NCBI GenBank assembly: GCA_937919795.1
Contig: CALFOA010000291.1
Coordinates: 1 to 13,157 of the forward strand
Direction of reading: 5' to 3'
Length of the DNA stretch: 13,157 nt
Source of the DNA: an uncultured Neisseria sp.
GTDB lineage: Bacteria; Pseudomonadota; Gammaproteobacteria; Burkholderiales; Neisseriaceae
Made by a program: the position numbers and the translations under genes. Below the pieces are notes generated by a model. It saw nothing but the letters and a program-made list of their open reading frames with translations. It was not told where the DNA came from and did not search any database. This document shows positions 6,215 to 13,157 of this stretch, piece by piece (the stretch's first letter is position 1; each line of letters starts with the position of its first letter).

Positions 6215-6232
6215 TTGGCACGCAATATGCTT
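6215..6232 (+). promoter_or_regulatory. Putative sigma-54 (-24/-12) promoter of micro-pilin ORF B
   Basis: TTGGCACGCAATATGCTT, identical to the copy A site, with -24 GG at 6217-6218 and -12 GC at 6229-6230. The bases just before and after it differ between copies. Confidence 0.6.
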
Positions 6233-6291
6233 GAGTATTATTGTCTGTAAGAAATAACCGAATAACGGAGCTGCAGATACTTGAAAAAAAC

Positions 6292-6420
6292 CTGGCCAAA
6301 TACGTTAGGGAAAACGCAAAGCCAAGTCTATCAAGATAAGAAAAAAACAGGCCAAACATGTTACGGGAATCAAAAAACAGGCCAAACACATTGCGGAAAA
6401 CAGTAGCACATTACGGGCTA
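6292..6420 (+). repeat. Imperfect direct repeats in the transcribed leader, copy B
   Basis: Units begin at 6292 (CTGGCCAAATACGTTAGGG), 6348 (CAGGCCAAACATGTTACGGG), 6378 (CAGGCCAAACACATTGCGG) and, shortened, near 6401. Same layout as copy A. Confidence 0.55.
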
Positions 6421-6468
6421 AAAATAAAAAATCAACTAACTAAAATAGATTTTAAAGAAAGAAAAATT

Positions 6469-6561
6469 ATGAAAGCAATTAAAAAGGGGTACTCGTTGGC
6501 AGAATTATCAATGGTGGTTCTGATCGTGAGTATGGTGTCGTATTTGGTGGTACCGTCATAA
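6469..6561 (+). CDS. Micro-pilin ORF B: 30-residue type IV prepilin-like peptide, identical to ORF A
   Basis: All 93 bases match ORF A and the ~30 bases before the start differ only by one A. The prepilin leader, Gly/Tyr cleavage site, Glu at +5 and Pro at +22 are therefore the same. The frame happens to stay open upstream to an ATG at 6358, but that extension is not kept in copy A and would bury the prepilin leader, so I use the ATG at 6469. Downstream, the same frame has TAA and TGA stops and then 53 open codons (6568-6726) that do not resemble a pilin body. This transcript would probably end at the hairpin at 6738-6777. Confidence 0.55.
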   Translation: MKAIKKGYSLAELSMVVLIVSMVSYLVVPS

Positions 6562-6582
6562 GGTTGAATCCAGCAATATCAA

Positions 6583-6729
6583 TTGAATGATCGCATCACT
6601 TTAGACCGTCACCAAAAAAAGCCCGCCAATGTGCGTAAGCGTCAGCAGCAGTATGCAGACGTGCATGGGCGTTCGATGCAAGCTGCTCCCGGCAAATTAA
6701 AGGGAAAGCTGGACGGCAGAATGCAGTAA
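6583..6729 (+). CDS. Small unrecognised ORF or gene remnant
   Basis: About 48 codons from a possible TTG start encode a basic, Gln/Lys/Arg-rich peptide (for example NVRKRQQQYADVHGRSMQ and GKLKGKLDGRMQ). It has no clear ribosome site and no family I recognise. It shares the frame of micro-pilin ORF B past two stop codons and is followed at once by a strong terminator, which suggests it is the tail of a once longer gene. It could be a chance ORF. Confidence 0.2.
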   Translation: MNDRITLDRHQKKPANVRKRQQQYADVHGRSMQAAPGKLKGKLDGRMQ

Positions 6730-6737
6730 TAGCCGAG

Positions 6738-6777
6738 CACCTTGTATACCGATGTATACAAGGTGTCTTTTTTATTT
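6738..6777 (+). terminator. Rho-independent terminator
   Basis: Perfect 12-bp stem CACCTTGTATAC (6738-6749) and GTATACAAGGTG (6754-6765), four-base loop, then TCTTTTTTATTT. It closes the transcription unit of micro-pilin copy B and the small ORF. Confidence 0.85.
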
Positions 6778-7258
6778 AGTTTCAAAAGTAACTAATGTTT
6801 GGGTTATAGTTTGTCGCGCTTTTGGCCAACAAATCTGCCGATTTTATGTGGGGAGCAGAATGGTAATGAGCGCAGATAGAAATCTGGATGGTGGTTTTGT
6901 TAGTGAGATTAAAATGCCAATATAGTTATATGCAATTAAGATTAATGTATGACTAATTGATGAGGTTACAATTTTGCTTTAAAATTTTCTATAATGTCAT
7001 TTTATGTCAAGAAAATAACAAGGGGCGGGGTGTTGTAAGCGTTTTTAAAGGCTGAGTAAGTGGTTTTGTTGGAAGACAGTTACAACAGTTTAACGTAGAG
7101 AGCACTAAGGTAGTGATAACCAAGAAAAGTAAAGGTTGTCGACTGAAAATCTAAAGAACAGAGCGCGTTGAAGGACAAGCAGAAAGCGGTCGGTCACTCT
7201 CAGCTTCATTAACGGAGTTGGTGTGATGAAAAATATTCAATAAAATAAAGGTATTGCA
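6778..7258. other. Non-coding region and 5' leader before the adhesin
   Basis: No gene is supported in this stretch. The left part is AT-rich and holds the likely adhesin promoter; from about 7000 to 7258 it would be transcribed as a leader of about 260 nt. A five-codon ORF (ATG AAA AAT ATT CAA TAA) starts at 7226 behind GGAG and ends 16 bases before the adhesin start. It could be a tiny leader peptide or chance. No uptake sequence is present. Confidence 0.4.
6966..6995 (+). promoter_or_regulatory. Possible sigma-70 promoter for the adhesin
   Basis: A perfect -10 box TATAAT (6990-6995) follows a weak -35 candidate TTACAA (6966-6971) after 18 bp, in a strongly AT-rich setting. Transcription would begin near 7002, some 257 nt before the start codon. 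Confidence 0.4.
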
Positions 7259-10200
7259 ATGAATAAGATTTATCGTACGGTTTATAACGAAACAACAAAC
7301 ACGTGGGTGGCAGTAGCTGAAATTTCTACCGCTAAGGGGAAAAGCAACAGCCGCGATGTAGTGGCTACTGCTGTTGAGTCTGCCGAATCTTCAATATTCC
7401 GTTTCTCTCCCCGCAGTCTGCTGATGGCGATTGTTGGGGCATTTACGTTGTTGACCGGGCAGGCGTATGCCGCAAACGGTGCAACAATAACGACTGCCGG
7501 TAGCGGAACCACCCAAAATGCACCGATTATTGTCAGTACTGGTATAACTTCGACTGATGTAACCACAGGCTCAGGAGGCGCAACACTTACTGCGTATAAT
7601 TTTGGTGCTATGCTGAATGATACTAACAATCCAAGCAATCCAGCGCAAACAGGAGCGGTCAGCGGTATCTGGAATACCCGGCCCGCTTATGGTTTAGTTG
7701 TAGGTAATAACGCCACCGCAAACAACTTTGCGGGCTTGGCATTCGGCGGCGCTGCCACTGCCACCGGCGGGGGGGCCACTGCTTTAGGCGGTTGGTCGAA
7801 TGCCACCGGTCCTTCCAGTGTAGCCATCGGCCTTGCTGCACTCGCCAAGGGTAACGGTTCTTTGGCAATGATGCGGCAATCGGCCGCAACCGGTGCACAA
7901 TCCATGGCAATCGGATCTTCAGCGCAGGCCACCGTAAATGGAGCCATCGCAGTGGGGCAGTCAGCTGCTGCAACAGGTGTACAATCGCTTGCTATAGGCA
8001 CATCAGACACTGGTGCTGCCGGTAATAACACTTATGATGGAACTACCAATACCAAAGCCAGCGGCTTAAAATCTATCGCCTTGGGTGCGGGTGCCAATGC
8101 CGGCGCAGAAAAAGCGATTGCCATCGGTGCCGGTGCACAAGCCACGGCTACCCAGTCTATTTCCGTCGGTGTGGGTAATGTGGTTTCCGGTGCTAACTCC
8201 GGTGCGTTCGGCGACCCATCCTATGTTTCAGGTACCGGTACTTATACCTTAGGTAATGATAATGGTACGGCAGCCGCCCCAATTGCGGCGAATAACGCCG
8301 GTGCATTCGGTAATAATAACGCCATGACTGCCGCTGCTTCAGGCAGCCGTATTGTCGGCAACAGTAACAACGTACAATCTGCCAACGCGATGGTGATGGG
8401 CAACAATGTCACCGTCGGCACAGGCTTGGATGGAGCGGTGGTATTGGGTAATAACTCTACCGTCTCTGCTTCAACCCCTACTAATAGCGCCACTGTCAAC
8501 GGCATTAGCTACAGTGGCTTCGCCGGTAGCACTCCCACAGCAGGCGGAGTGGTGTCGGTAGGTTCTGCTGCAGCACCGCGTCAAATCCAAAATGTGGCCG
8601 CAGGTCGTGTGACCGCTGATTCCACCGATGCCATCAACGGCAGCCAGCTTTATGCCGGTTTACAACAAGCTCAATATCATTATTTCAGCGTTAATCCGAC
8701 TTACAATGTTCGTACTAATTCGGATGCAACCAATTACACCAATCAAGGAGCCACCGGTGCACGAGCTATGGCAATCGGTTATTCTGCCTCGGCCACGGAT
8801 ACTAACGCTGTTGCAGTGGGTCCTGAGGCAGTAGCATCTGGAAACAACAGTGCTGCTTTTGGTGCGGGTGCCCAAGCCACAGCAACTGCGGCGAGTGCGT
8901 TTGGTATGAATAGCCGGGCAAACGGTACTTACAGCACTGCATTCGGTTTTCAAGCAAATGCAGGCACCAATTGGGGCACGGCTTTTGGTTACAATGCACA
9001 AGCGACCGGAAATAATTCACCGTTGGCTGTGGGTACCCAAACTTTGTCTACCGGCGGCAGCTCAGTTGCAATCGGTGACTGGGCTACAGCCACGGCTGAC
9101 CGTGCCATTGCTTTGGGTGCTCAAGCAGGTGGAACGCATACGGCAGGCGGTGCAACTCATGCATCGGGTGTGGATAGTATCGCCATCGGTACCAAAGCAC
9201 AATCGACTGCCTATAACGCGATTGCAATCGGTAATCAAGCCACAGCTTCCCGAGCAGGAGATGTAGCTCTGGGTGCCAACAGTGTATCGGCTGCGCCTCA
9301 TACCGGTAATTTTACTTTGAACAATAGCTATACTGCTGCCGCTACCGCGCCGACCAGTGTGGTGTCTGTCGGTAATGTCGGTAGCGAGCGCCAGATTCAG
9401 AATGTGGCTGCGGGCGTCCTTAGTGCCACCAGTACCGATGCCATCAACGGCAGTCAGCTTTATGGGGTGGCTAATGATTTACAAAATAAAATCAATGGTA
9501 TTGGCGGTAGTCATTATGTCAGCATAAGAAGTAACCTCAGTGGAGCCGGCACCAACTATAACAATGATGGAGCTACCGGCAATAATGCTATAGCAGTAGG
9601 TTTGCGTGCTGCATCAGCAGGTGTAGATGGATTGGCGGTTGGTGTCGATACTGCAGCCAGTGGTAATCAATCTGTAGCGTTGGGTACCGCGGCTAAAGCA
9701 CAAAATGTAGGTACAACTGCACTTGGTAATGGTGCTATATCCAGCGGAGACAGTGCTGTGGCCATTGGTAGAAGCGTAACGGCCAGCGGTGAAGAAGCAA
9801 CTGCGGTGGGTAGAACCAGTACTGCAGCTGGTGCTCGGTCAATTGCTTTAGGTAAGTCGGCTAGTGCCGCTTCAGGGGATGCGATTACTATTGGTACGGG
9901 CGCGACCGTTGAAAAGGCTACCAGCACCAGCGCGATTGTGATTGGTAATGGTGCAAAAGCCACTTCTTCTACCACTTCTACAACAGATGAGGGTAAGGAT
10001 GTGGTGGCTATCGGTTATTTGGCTCAGGCAGGCGCATCAAGCAATATCGCTTTGGGTTCACAAGCCAAAGCCAGTGGTAATGCACAAGCAACTGCCATCG
10101 GCTACAACACCAATGCGCAGGGGTATCAGTCCATAGCTTTGGGTTCCGGAGCCAGTACCACCGCCGGTGGAGGTAGTAGTGTGGCGCTTGGTCGTGACGC

Positions 10201-13157
10201 GGTCGCTTCACATGGCAATGCTGTGGCTTTGGGTAGTGGATCCACTACTTCTTTAGCTGTGGGTACCGCCTCTGCCGCCGTCGGTGGTACCACTTACAGC
10301 GGTTTTGCCGGTACAACTCCAAACTCGACTGTCAGCATCGGTTCGGCTGGGAATGAGCGTACTCTCACTAACGTGGCAGCAGGCCGTATTACCTCTGCTT
10401 CCACTGATGCCATCAACGGCAGCCAATTGTTTGCCGTGGCTTCCCAATTGCAAGCAGGTCAAACGCATTATTACAGCGTGAATGATAATGGTGTACGCGG
10501 CAGTAACTACAACAATAACGGTGCAACCGGTGCGAATGCCTTGGCGGCTGGTATTAACGCCAGCGCAGCCGGCAATGATTCGGTTTCGATGGGCTATGTT
10601 ACCCAAGCCAATGCGGAAGGTTCTGTATCGGTCGGCTCTCATAACACCACAAATGGTGTTACTTCTGTTGCCGTTGGCCATACCGCCAATACCGCCGCAG
10701 ATGCCACCAATGCCGTTTCGATGGGTTTCTCCACCAACGCCAATGCAAAAGATTCCGTATCGGTTGGTTATAAAACCACCAGCGCGGGCGAGTCTTCTGT
10801 GGCGATGGGTTTCGATTCAGCCGCTAATGGTCGTTTATCTATGGCGGTTGGTAGAAGTGCGCAAACTACCGCTAATGCGGAAGCGGCGGTTGCTATGGGT
10901 GTGAGTGCTAATGCCAATGCAAAAGATTCCGTATCCATCGGTTACAACACCATCAGTAATGCGGTTTCCTCTACCGCAGTAGGTGTTTCCTCTACCGCTA
11001 ATGCTGCTGAATCCGTTGCAATGGGACGATCTGCCGCAACTTCAAGCAACGCAACTAATGCAGTTTCTGTCGGTTATTACAGCAACGCCAACGCTGCCGA
11101 TTCCGTATCTGTTGGCTTTAAAACCACCAGCGACGGTACCAATTCTGCTGCCGTCGGCCAAACCGCTGTGGCCAAAGGAAATAATTCCGTCTCTTTCGGC
11201 TCTTCAACCACTGCTAATGCGGATACTTCCGTCGCAATGGGTCGTTCTGCCACCACTGCCGCCGGTGCAACCAATGCCGTTTCAGTGGGTGTTAATACCA
11301 ACGCCAACGCTTTAGATGCCGTATCTGTGGGTCGTTCAACTACTGCTGCGGCAGAAGCAGCGACTGCTATGGGTTCCGCCACCACAGCCAATGGTAGCAA
11401 TTCTGTTGCAATGGGTTCTAGCTCTATTGCCAATGGTGCCAGCTCAACGGCAATCGGCCGCCAAGCAACTACCGCAGCTACCGCCAATAATGCCGTATCC
11501 GTTGGTTTCCAAACCAGTGCCAATGCGGCAGATTCTATAGCAGTAGGTCGCGGTGCTAATACGGCAGCGGCTGCTACATACGCTACGGCAGTTGGTCATA
11601 CCGCCAGAGCCAATGAGCAGCATGCACTTGCCATCGGTTCTTCTTCGACCGCCAATGGCGCCTCTTCTACTGCCATTGGCCGCTTAGCTACCGCCAGTGG
11701 TCGGGCAGCAACAGCGTTGGGTACGAATGTGCAAGCAACAGCTGCCACCTCAGTAGCCATTGGTTCTAATACTACTGCCGATAAAGAGAATTCTGTTGCC
11801 TTAGGTTCCAACAGTACTACCGTGGGTCAAGCTGCCGAACAAATCAATTCTGCCAATGTTAATGGTATTGTTTATTCTGGCTTCCAAGGTGAAGAAAATA
11901 TCATCAGTGGTGATTTTGTTTCTATAGGTTCAGTTGGCCAAGAACGTCAACTGAAAAACCTAGCCCCCGGTGCAATTACCGCAACCAGTACAGATGCCAT
12001 CAACGGCAGCCAGTTGTATGCCGTGGCTTCCGAATTGCAAGCAGGTCAAACGCATTATTACAGCGTGAATGATGGTGGTATTCGCGGCAATAATTACACC
12101 AATAATGGCGCCACCGGCACCAATTCAATGGCTGCCGGTGTCGGTGCTGCTGCCTCTGCCCTAAATACTACCGCAATCGGCCATTTAGCTAATGCTTCTG
12201 CCAATAATGCCACCGCTGTGGGTAACAATACGGAGGCTTCTTTCAAGGATGCGGTTGCGATTGGTGAAAGTGCTAAGGCAACTGCAGACAGCACGGTAGC
12301 TTTGGGTAAAAACGCTAATGCGGGCAGCGATTATGCAGTTTCCATCGGTTTGGATTCTCAGGCCAGTGGTAATGGTGCTGTGTCTTTGGGTTCTGGTGCG
12401 GTTTCCAGTGCCAGAAGCGCCACCGCTATTGGTAATGATGCACAGGCCAGCGTACAACGTGCAACCGCTGTTGGTAATTTGGCCAACGCATCCGAAGAAG
12501 ATGCCGCCGCTTTTGGCCGTTTGGCACACGCTTCGGCTAACCGAGCACTGGCTTTAGGCTCAGAAAGTAACGCGCTTAATGCTAACGATGTGGCGCTGGG
12601 TGCCGGTTCCGTTACCGCTGCCGCAGTACCGACCACTTCAGCCACTGTCGGCGATGTGACTTACAACGGTTTTGCCGGTACTGCCCCCAACTCAACCGTC
12701 AGCATCGGTTCTGCCGGTAACGAGCGTACCCTGACCAACGTGGCAGCCGGTCGTATTCAAGCCGACTCCACTGATGCCATCAACGGTAGCCAATTGTACG
12801 CTGTCGCCAACAAACCCATCACCTTCTCGGGTGACAGCGGCGGTGATGTGGATCGTATTCTCGGCCAAAAACTAGAAATCAACGGCGGCGCGACCGGTGA
12901 ATTGTCGAACAACAACATTGGTGTGGTTGCCAACGGTACCGATACGCTGAACATCCAATTGGCCAAAGAGTTGACCGATTTGACCAGCGCCCAGTTTGTG
13001 GACGCCGCCGGTAACAGCACCACCGTTGGCGGCAACGGTATCAACATCACCCCTGCCAACGGCAACCCGGTAAGCCTGTCTGAAAGCGGTCTTAACAACG
13101 GCGGTAACGTGATTTCCGGCGTAGCCGAAGGTCAGGCCGGTACCGATGCGGTGAACG
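7259..13157 (+). CDS. Trimeric autotransporter adhesin, YadA-like multi-head (3' partial)
   Basis: One uninterrupted frame of ~1,966 codons runs off the window. The ATG at 7259 follows AAAGGT. Residues 1-29 match the extended signal peptide region (MNKIYRTVYNETTNTWVAVA), followed by a hydrophobic stretch and a likely signal peptidase cut after AYA (residue 71). The passenger is made of ~14-16-residue YadA-head repeats (S-x-A-I/M/L-G and variants) that form left-handed beta-rolls. Five neck motifs of the type NVAAG...STDAINGSQLY start near residues 441, 711, 1034, 1563 and 1823; most are preceded by a YSGFAG-type insert, and four are followed by HYYSVN...GATG, which opens the next head. After the fifth neck come a stalk-type domain (GDSGGDVDRILGQ, NNIGVV) and the start of a sixth neck (NNGGNVISGVAEG). 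Such proteins reach the outer membrane as trimers and bind host surfaces or partner cells. The YadA anchor must lie beyond the window. Confidence 0.95.
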   Translation, partial: MNKIYRTVYNETTNTWVAVAEISTAKGKSNSRDVVATAVESAESSIFRFSPRSLLMAIVGAFTLLTGQAYAANGATITTAGSGTTQNAPIIVSTGITSTDVTTGSGGATLTAYNFGAMLNDTNNPSNPAQTGAVSGIWNTRPAYGLVVGNNATANNFAGLAFGGAATATGGGATALGGWSNATGPSSVAIGLAALAKGNGSLAMMRQSAATGAQSMAIGSSAQATVNGAIAVGQSAAATGVQSLAIGTSDTGAAGNNTYDGTTNTKASGLKSIALGAGANAGAEKAIAIGAGAQATATQSISVGVGNVVSGANSGAFGDPSYVSGTGTYTLGNDNGTAAAPIAANNAGAFGNNNAMTAAASGSRIVGNSNNVQSANAMVMGNNVTVGTGLDGAVVLGNNSTVSASTPTNSATVNGISYSGFAGSTPTAGGVVSVGSAAAPRQIQNVAAGRVTADSTDAINGSQLYAGLQQAQYHYFSVNPTYNVRTNSDATNYTNQGATGARAMAIGYSASATDTNAVAVGPEAVASGNNSAAFGAGAQATATAASAFGMNSRANGTYSTAFGFQANAGTNWGTAFGYNAQATGNNSPLAVGTQTLSTGGSSVAIGDWATATADRAIALGAQAGGTHTAGGATHASGVDSIAIGTKAQSTAYNAIAIGNQATASRAGDVALGANSVSAAPHTGNFTLNNSYTAAATAPTSVVSVGNVGSERQIQNVAAGVLSATSTDAINGSQLYGVANDLQNKINGIGGSHYVSIRSNLSGAGTNYNNDGATGNNAIAVGLRAASAGVDGLAVGVDTAASGNQSVALGTAAKAQNVGTTALGNGAISSGDSAVAIGRSVTASGEEATAVGRTSTAAGARSIALGKSASAASGDAITIGTGATVEKATSTSAIVIGNGAKATSSTTSTTDEGKDVVAIGYLAQAGASSNIALGSQAKASGNAQATAIGYNTNAQGYQSIALGSGASTTAGGGSSVALGRDAVASHGNAVALGSGSTTSLAVGTASAAVGGTTYSGFAGTTPNSTVSIGSAGNERTLTNVAAGRITSASTDAINGSQLFAVASQLQAGQTHYYSVNDNGVRGSNYNNNGATGANALAAGINASAAGNDSVSMGYVTQANAEGSVSVGSHNTTNGVTSVAVGHTANTAADATNAVSMGFSTNANAKDSVSVGYKTTSAGESSVAMGFDSAANGRLSMAVGRSAQTTANAEAAVAMGVSANANAKDSVSIGYNTISNAVSSTAVGVSSTANAAESVAMGRSAATSSNATNAVSVGYYSNANAADSVSVGFKTTSDGTNSAAVGQTAVAKGNNSVSFGSSTTANADTSVAMGRSATTAAGATNAVSVGVNTNANALDAVSVGRSTTAAAEAATAMGSATTANGSNSVAMGSSSIANGASSTAIGRQATTAATANNAVSVGFQTSANAADSIAVGRGANTAAAATYATAVGHTARANEQHALAIGSSSTANGASSTAIGRLATASGRAATALGTNVQATAATSVAIGSNTTADKENSVALGSNSTTVGQAAEQINSANVNGIVYSGFQGEENIISGDFVSIGSVGQERQLKNLAPGAITATSTDAINGSQLYAVASELQAGQTHYYSVNDGGIRGNNYTNNGATGTNSMAAGVGAAASALNTTAIGHLANASANNATAVGNNTEASFKDAVAIGESAKATADSTVALGKNANAGSDYAVSIGLDSQASGNGAVSLGSGAVSSARSATAIGNDAQASVQRATAVGNLANASEEDAAAFGRLAHASANRALALGSESNALNANDVALGAGSVTAAAVPTTSATVGDVTYNGFAGTAPNSTVSIGSAGNERTLTNVAAGRIQADSTDAINGSQLYAVANKPITFSGDSGGDVDRILGQKLEINGGATGELSNNNIGVVANGTDTLNIQLAKELTDLTSAQFVDAAGNSTTVGGNGINITPANGNPVSLSESGLNNGGNVISGVAEGQAGTDAVN
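7769..7775 (+). repeat. G7 homopolymer within the adhesin reading frame
   Basis: Seven consecutive G, near codon 171, read as Gly-Gly-Gly in a YadA-head repeat. Gain or loss of one base would stop the protein early. Neisseria often uses G runs as phase-variation switches, though usually longer ones. Confidence 0.5.
13073..13084 (+). repeat. Variant DNA uptake sequence inside the adhesin
   Basis: AGCCTGTCTGAA, 11/12 (first base T to A), read in frame as part of VSLSESG. It is the only such site seen in almost 6 kb of this gene. Confidence 0.6.

Larger units (their letters stand above)
5821..6560 (+). repeat. Tandem duplication, copy B
   Basis: The order is the same as in copy A, but with indels: 39 bp (equal to 5050-5088) and 9 bp are missing from the secB part, and the uptake sequence of 5275-5286 is gone. 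After 6560 the sequence leaves the duplicated unit and is unrelated to copy A. Confidence 0.85.

Noticed and set aside
6358..6561. 67-codon version of micro-pilin B starting at 6358
   Set aside because: The upstream extension is not kept in frame in copy A and would bury the prepilin leader; the ATG at 6469 is shared by both copies.
7282..13098. Many minus-strand and +1-frame ORFs across the adhesin
   Set aside because: They are shadows of a repetitive, stop-poor coding frame that runs unbroken on the plus strand with clear domains.
1..13157. tRNA, rRNA or insertion sequence with transposase
   Set aside because: No cloverleaf, rRNA-like segment or transposase motif was recognised on either strand.

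Overview
The window reads as Neisseriaceae DNA, with one foreign-looking stretch at its left edge. The main taxonomic clue is the 12-mer TGCCTGTCTGAA. It occurs eight times exactly and three more times with only its first base changed, often as inverted pairs or in a terminator. From memory this is the 'TG-wad' dialect of the DNA uptake sequence, described for Neisseria wadsworthii and near relatives, rather than the meningococcal/gonococcal dialect. A neighbouring grxC-secB pair and an adhesin with a Neisseria/Haemophilus-type extended signal peptide agree with this.

Layout. Positions 3-1346 form one open frame, but it is a chimera. Up to about 885 it encodes a DUF349 protein of Burkholderiales/Comamonadaceae style with no uptake sequences. 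From about 880 it is the last ~155 codons of priA. A misassembly or a recombination scar fits better than a real fusion protein. Next come a palindromic repeat framed by inverted uptake sequences, an EamA-family transporter (1549-2457), a dacB-type D-Ala-D-Ala carboxypeptidase whose start lies in an uptake sequence next to an A8 run (to 4108), glutaredoxin grxC (4326-4589) and the export chaperone secB (4654-5118).

The most unusual part is 5015-6560, an old tandem duplication that begins inside the 3' end of secB. Each copy carries a terminator flanked by uptake sequences, a diverged palindromic element, a pair of 19-bp direct repeats, a -24/-12 (sigma-54 type) promoter, a ~225-nt leader with imperfect direct repeats, and a 30-codon ORF. 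The ORF peptide looks like the first part of a type IV prepilin: a 7-residue basic leader ending in Gly, then a 23-residue hydrophobic helix with Glu5 and Pro22, and then a stop. The two ORFs are identical although the DNA around them has drifted. I call them micro-pilin ORFs; their function is unknown.

From 7259 past the right edge there is one uninterrupted reading frame of more than 1,960 codons. It encodes a trimeric autotransporter adhesin with an extended signal peptide, several YadA-like head modules each closed by a neck motif, and the start of a stalk. Its C-terminal membrane anchor lies outside the window. A G7 run lies early in this gene. The surface theme (adhesin, pilin-like peptides, cell-wall enzyme, SecB export) is suggestive, but nothing here shows that these genes form one system.
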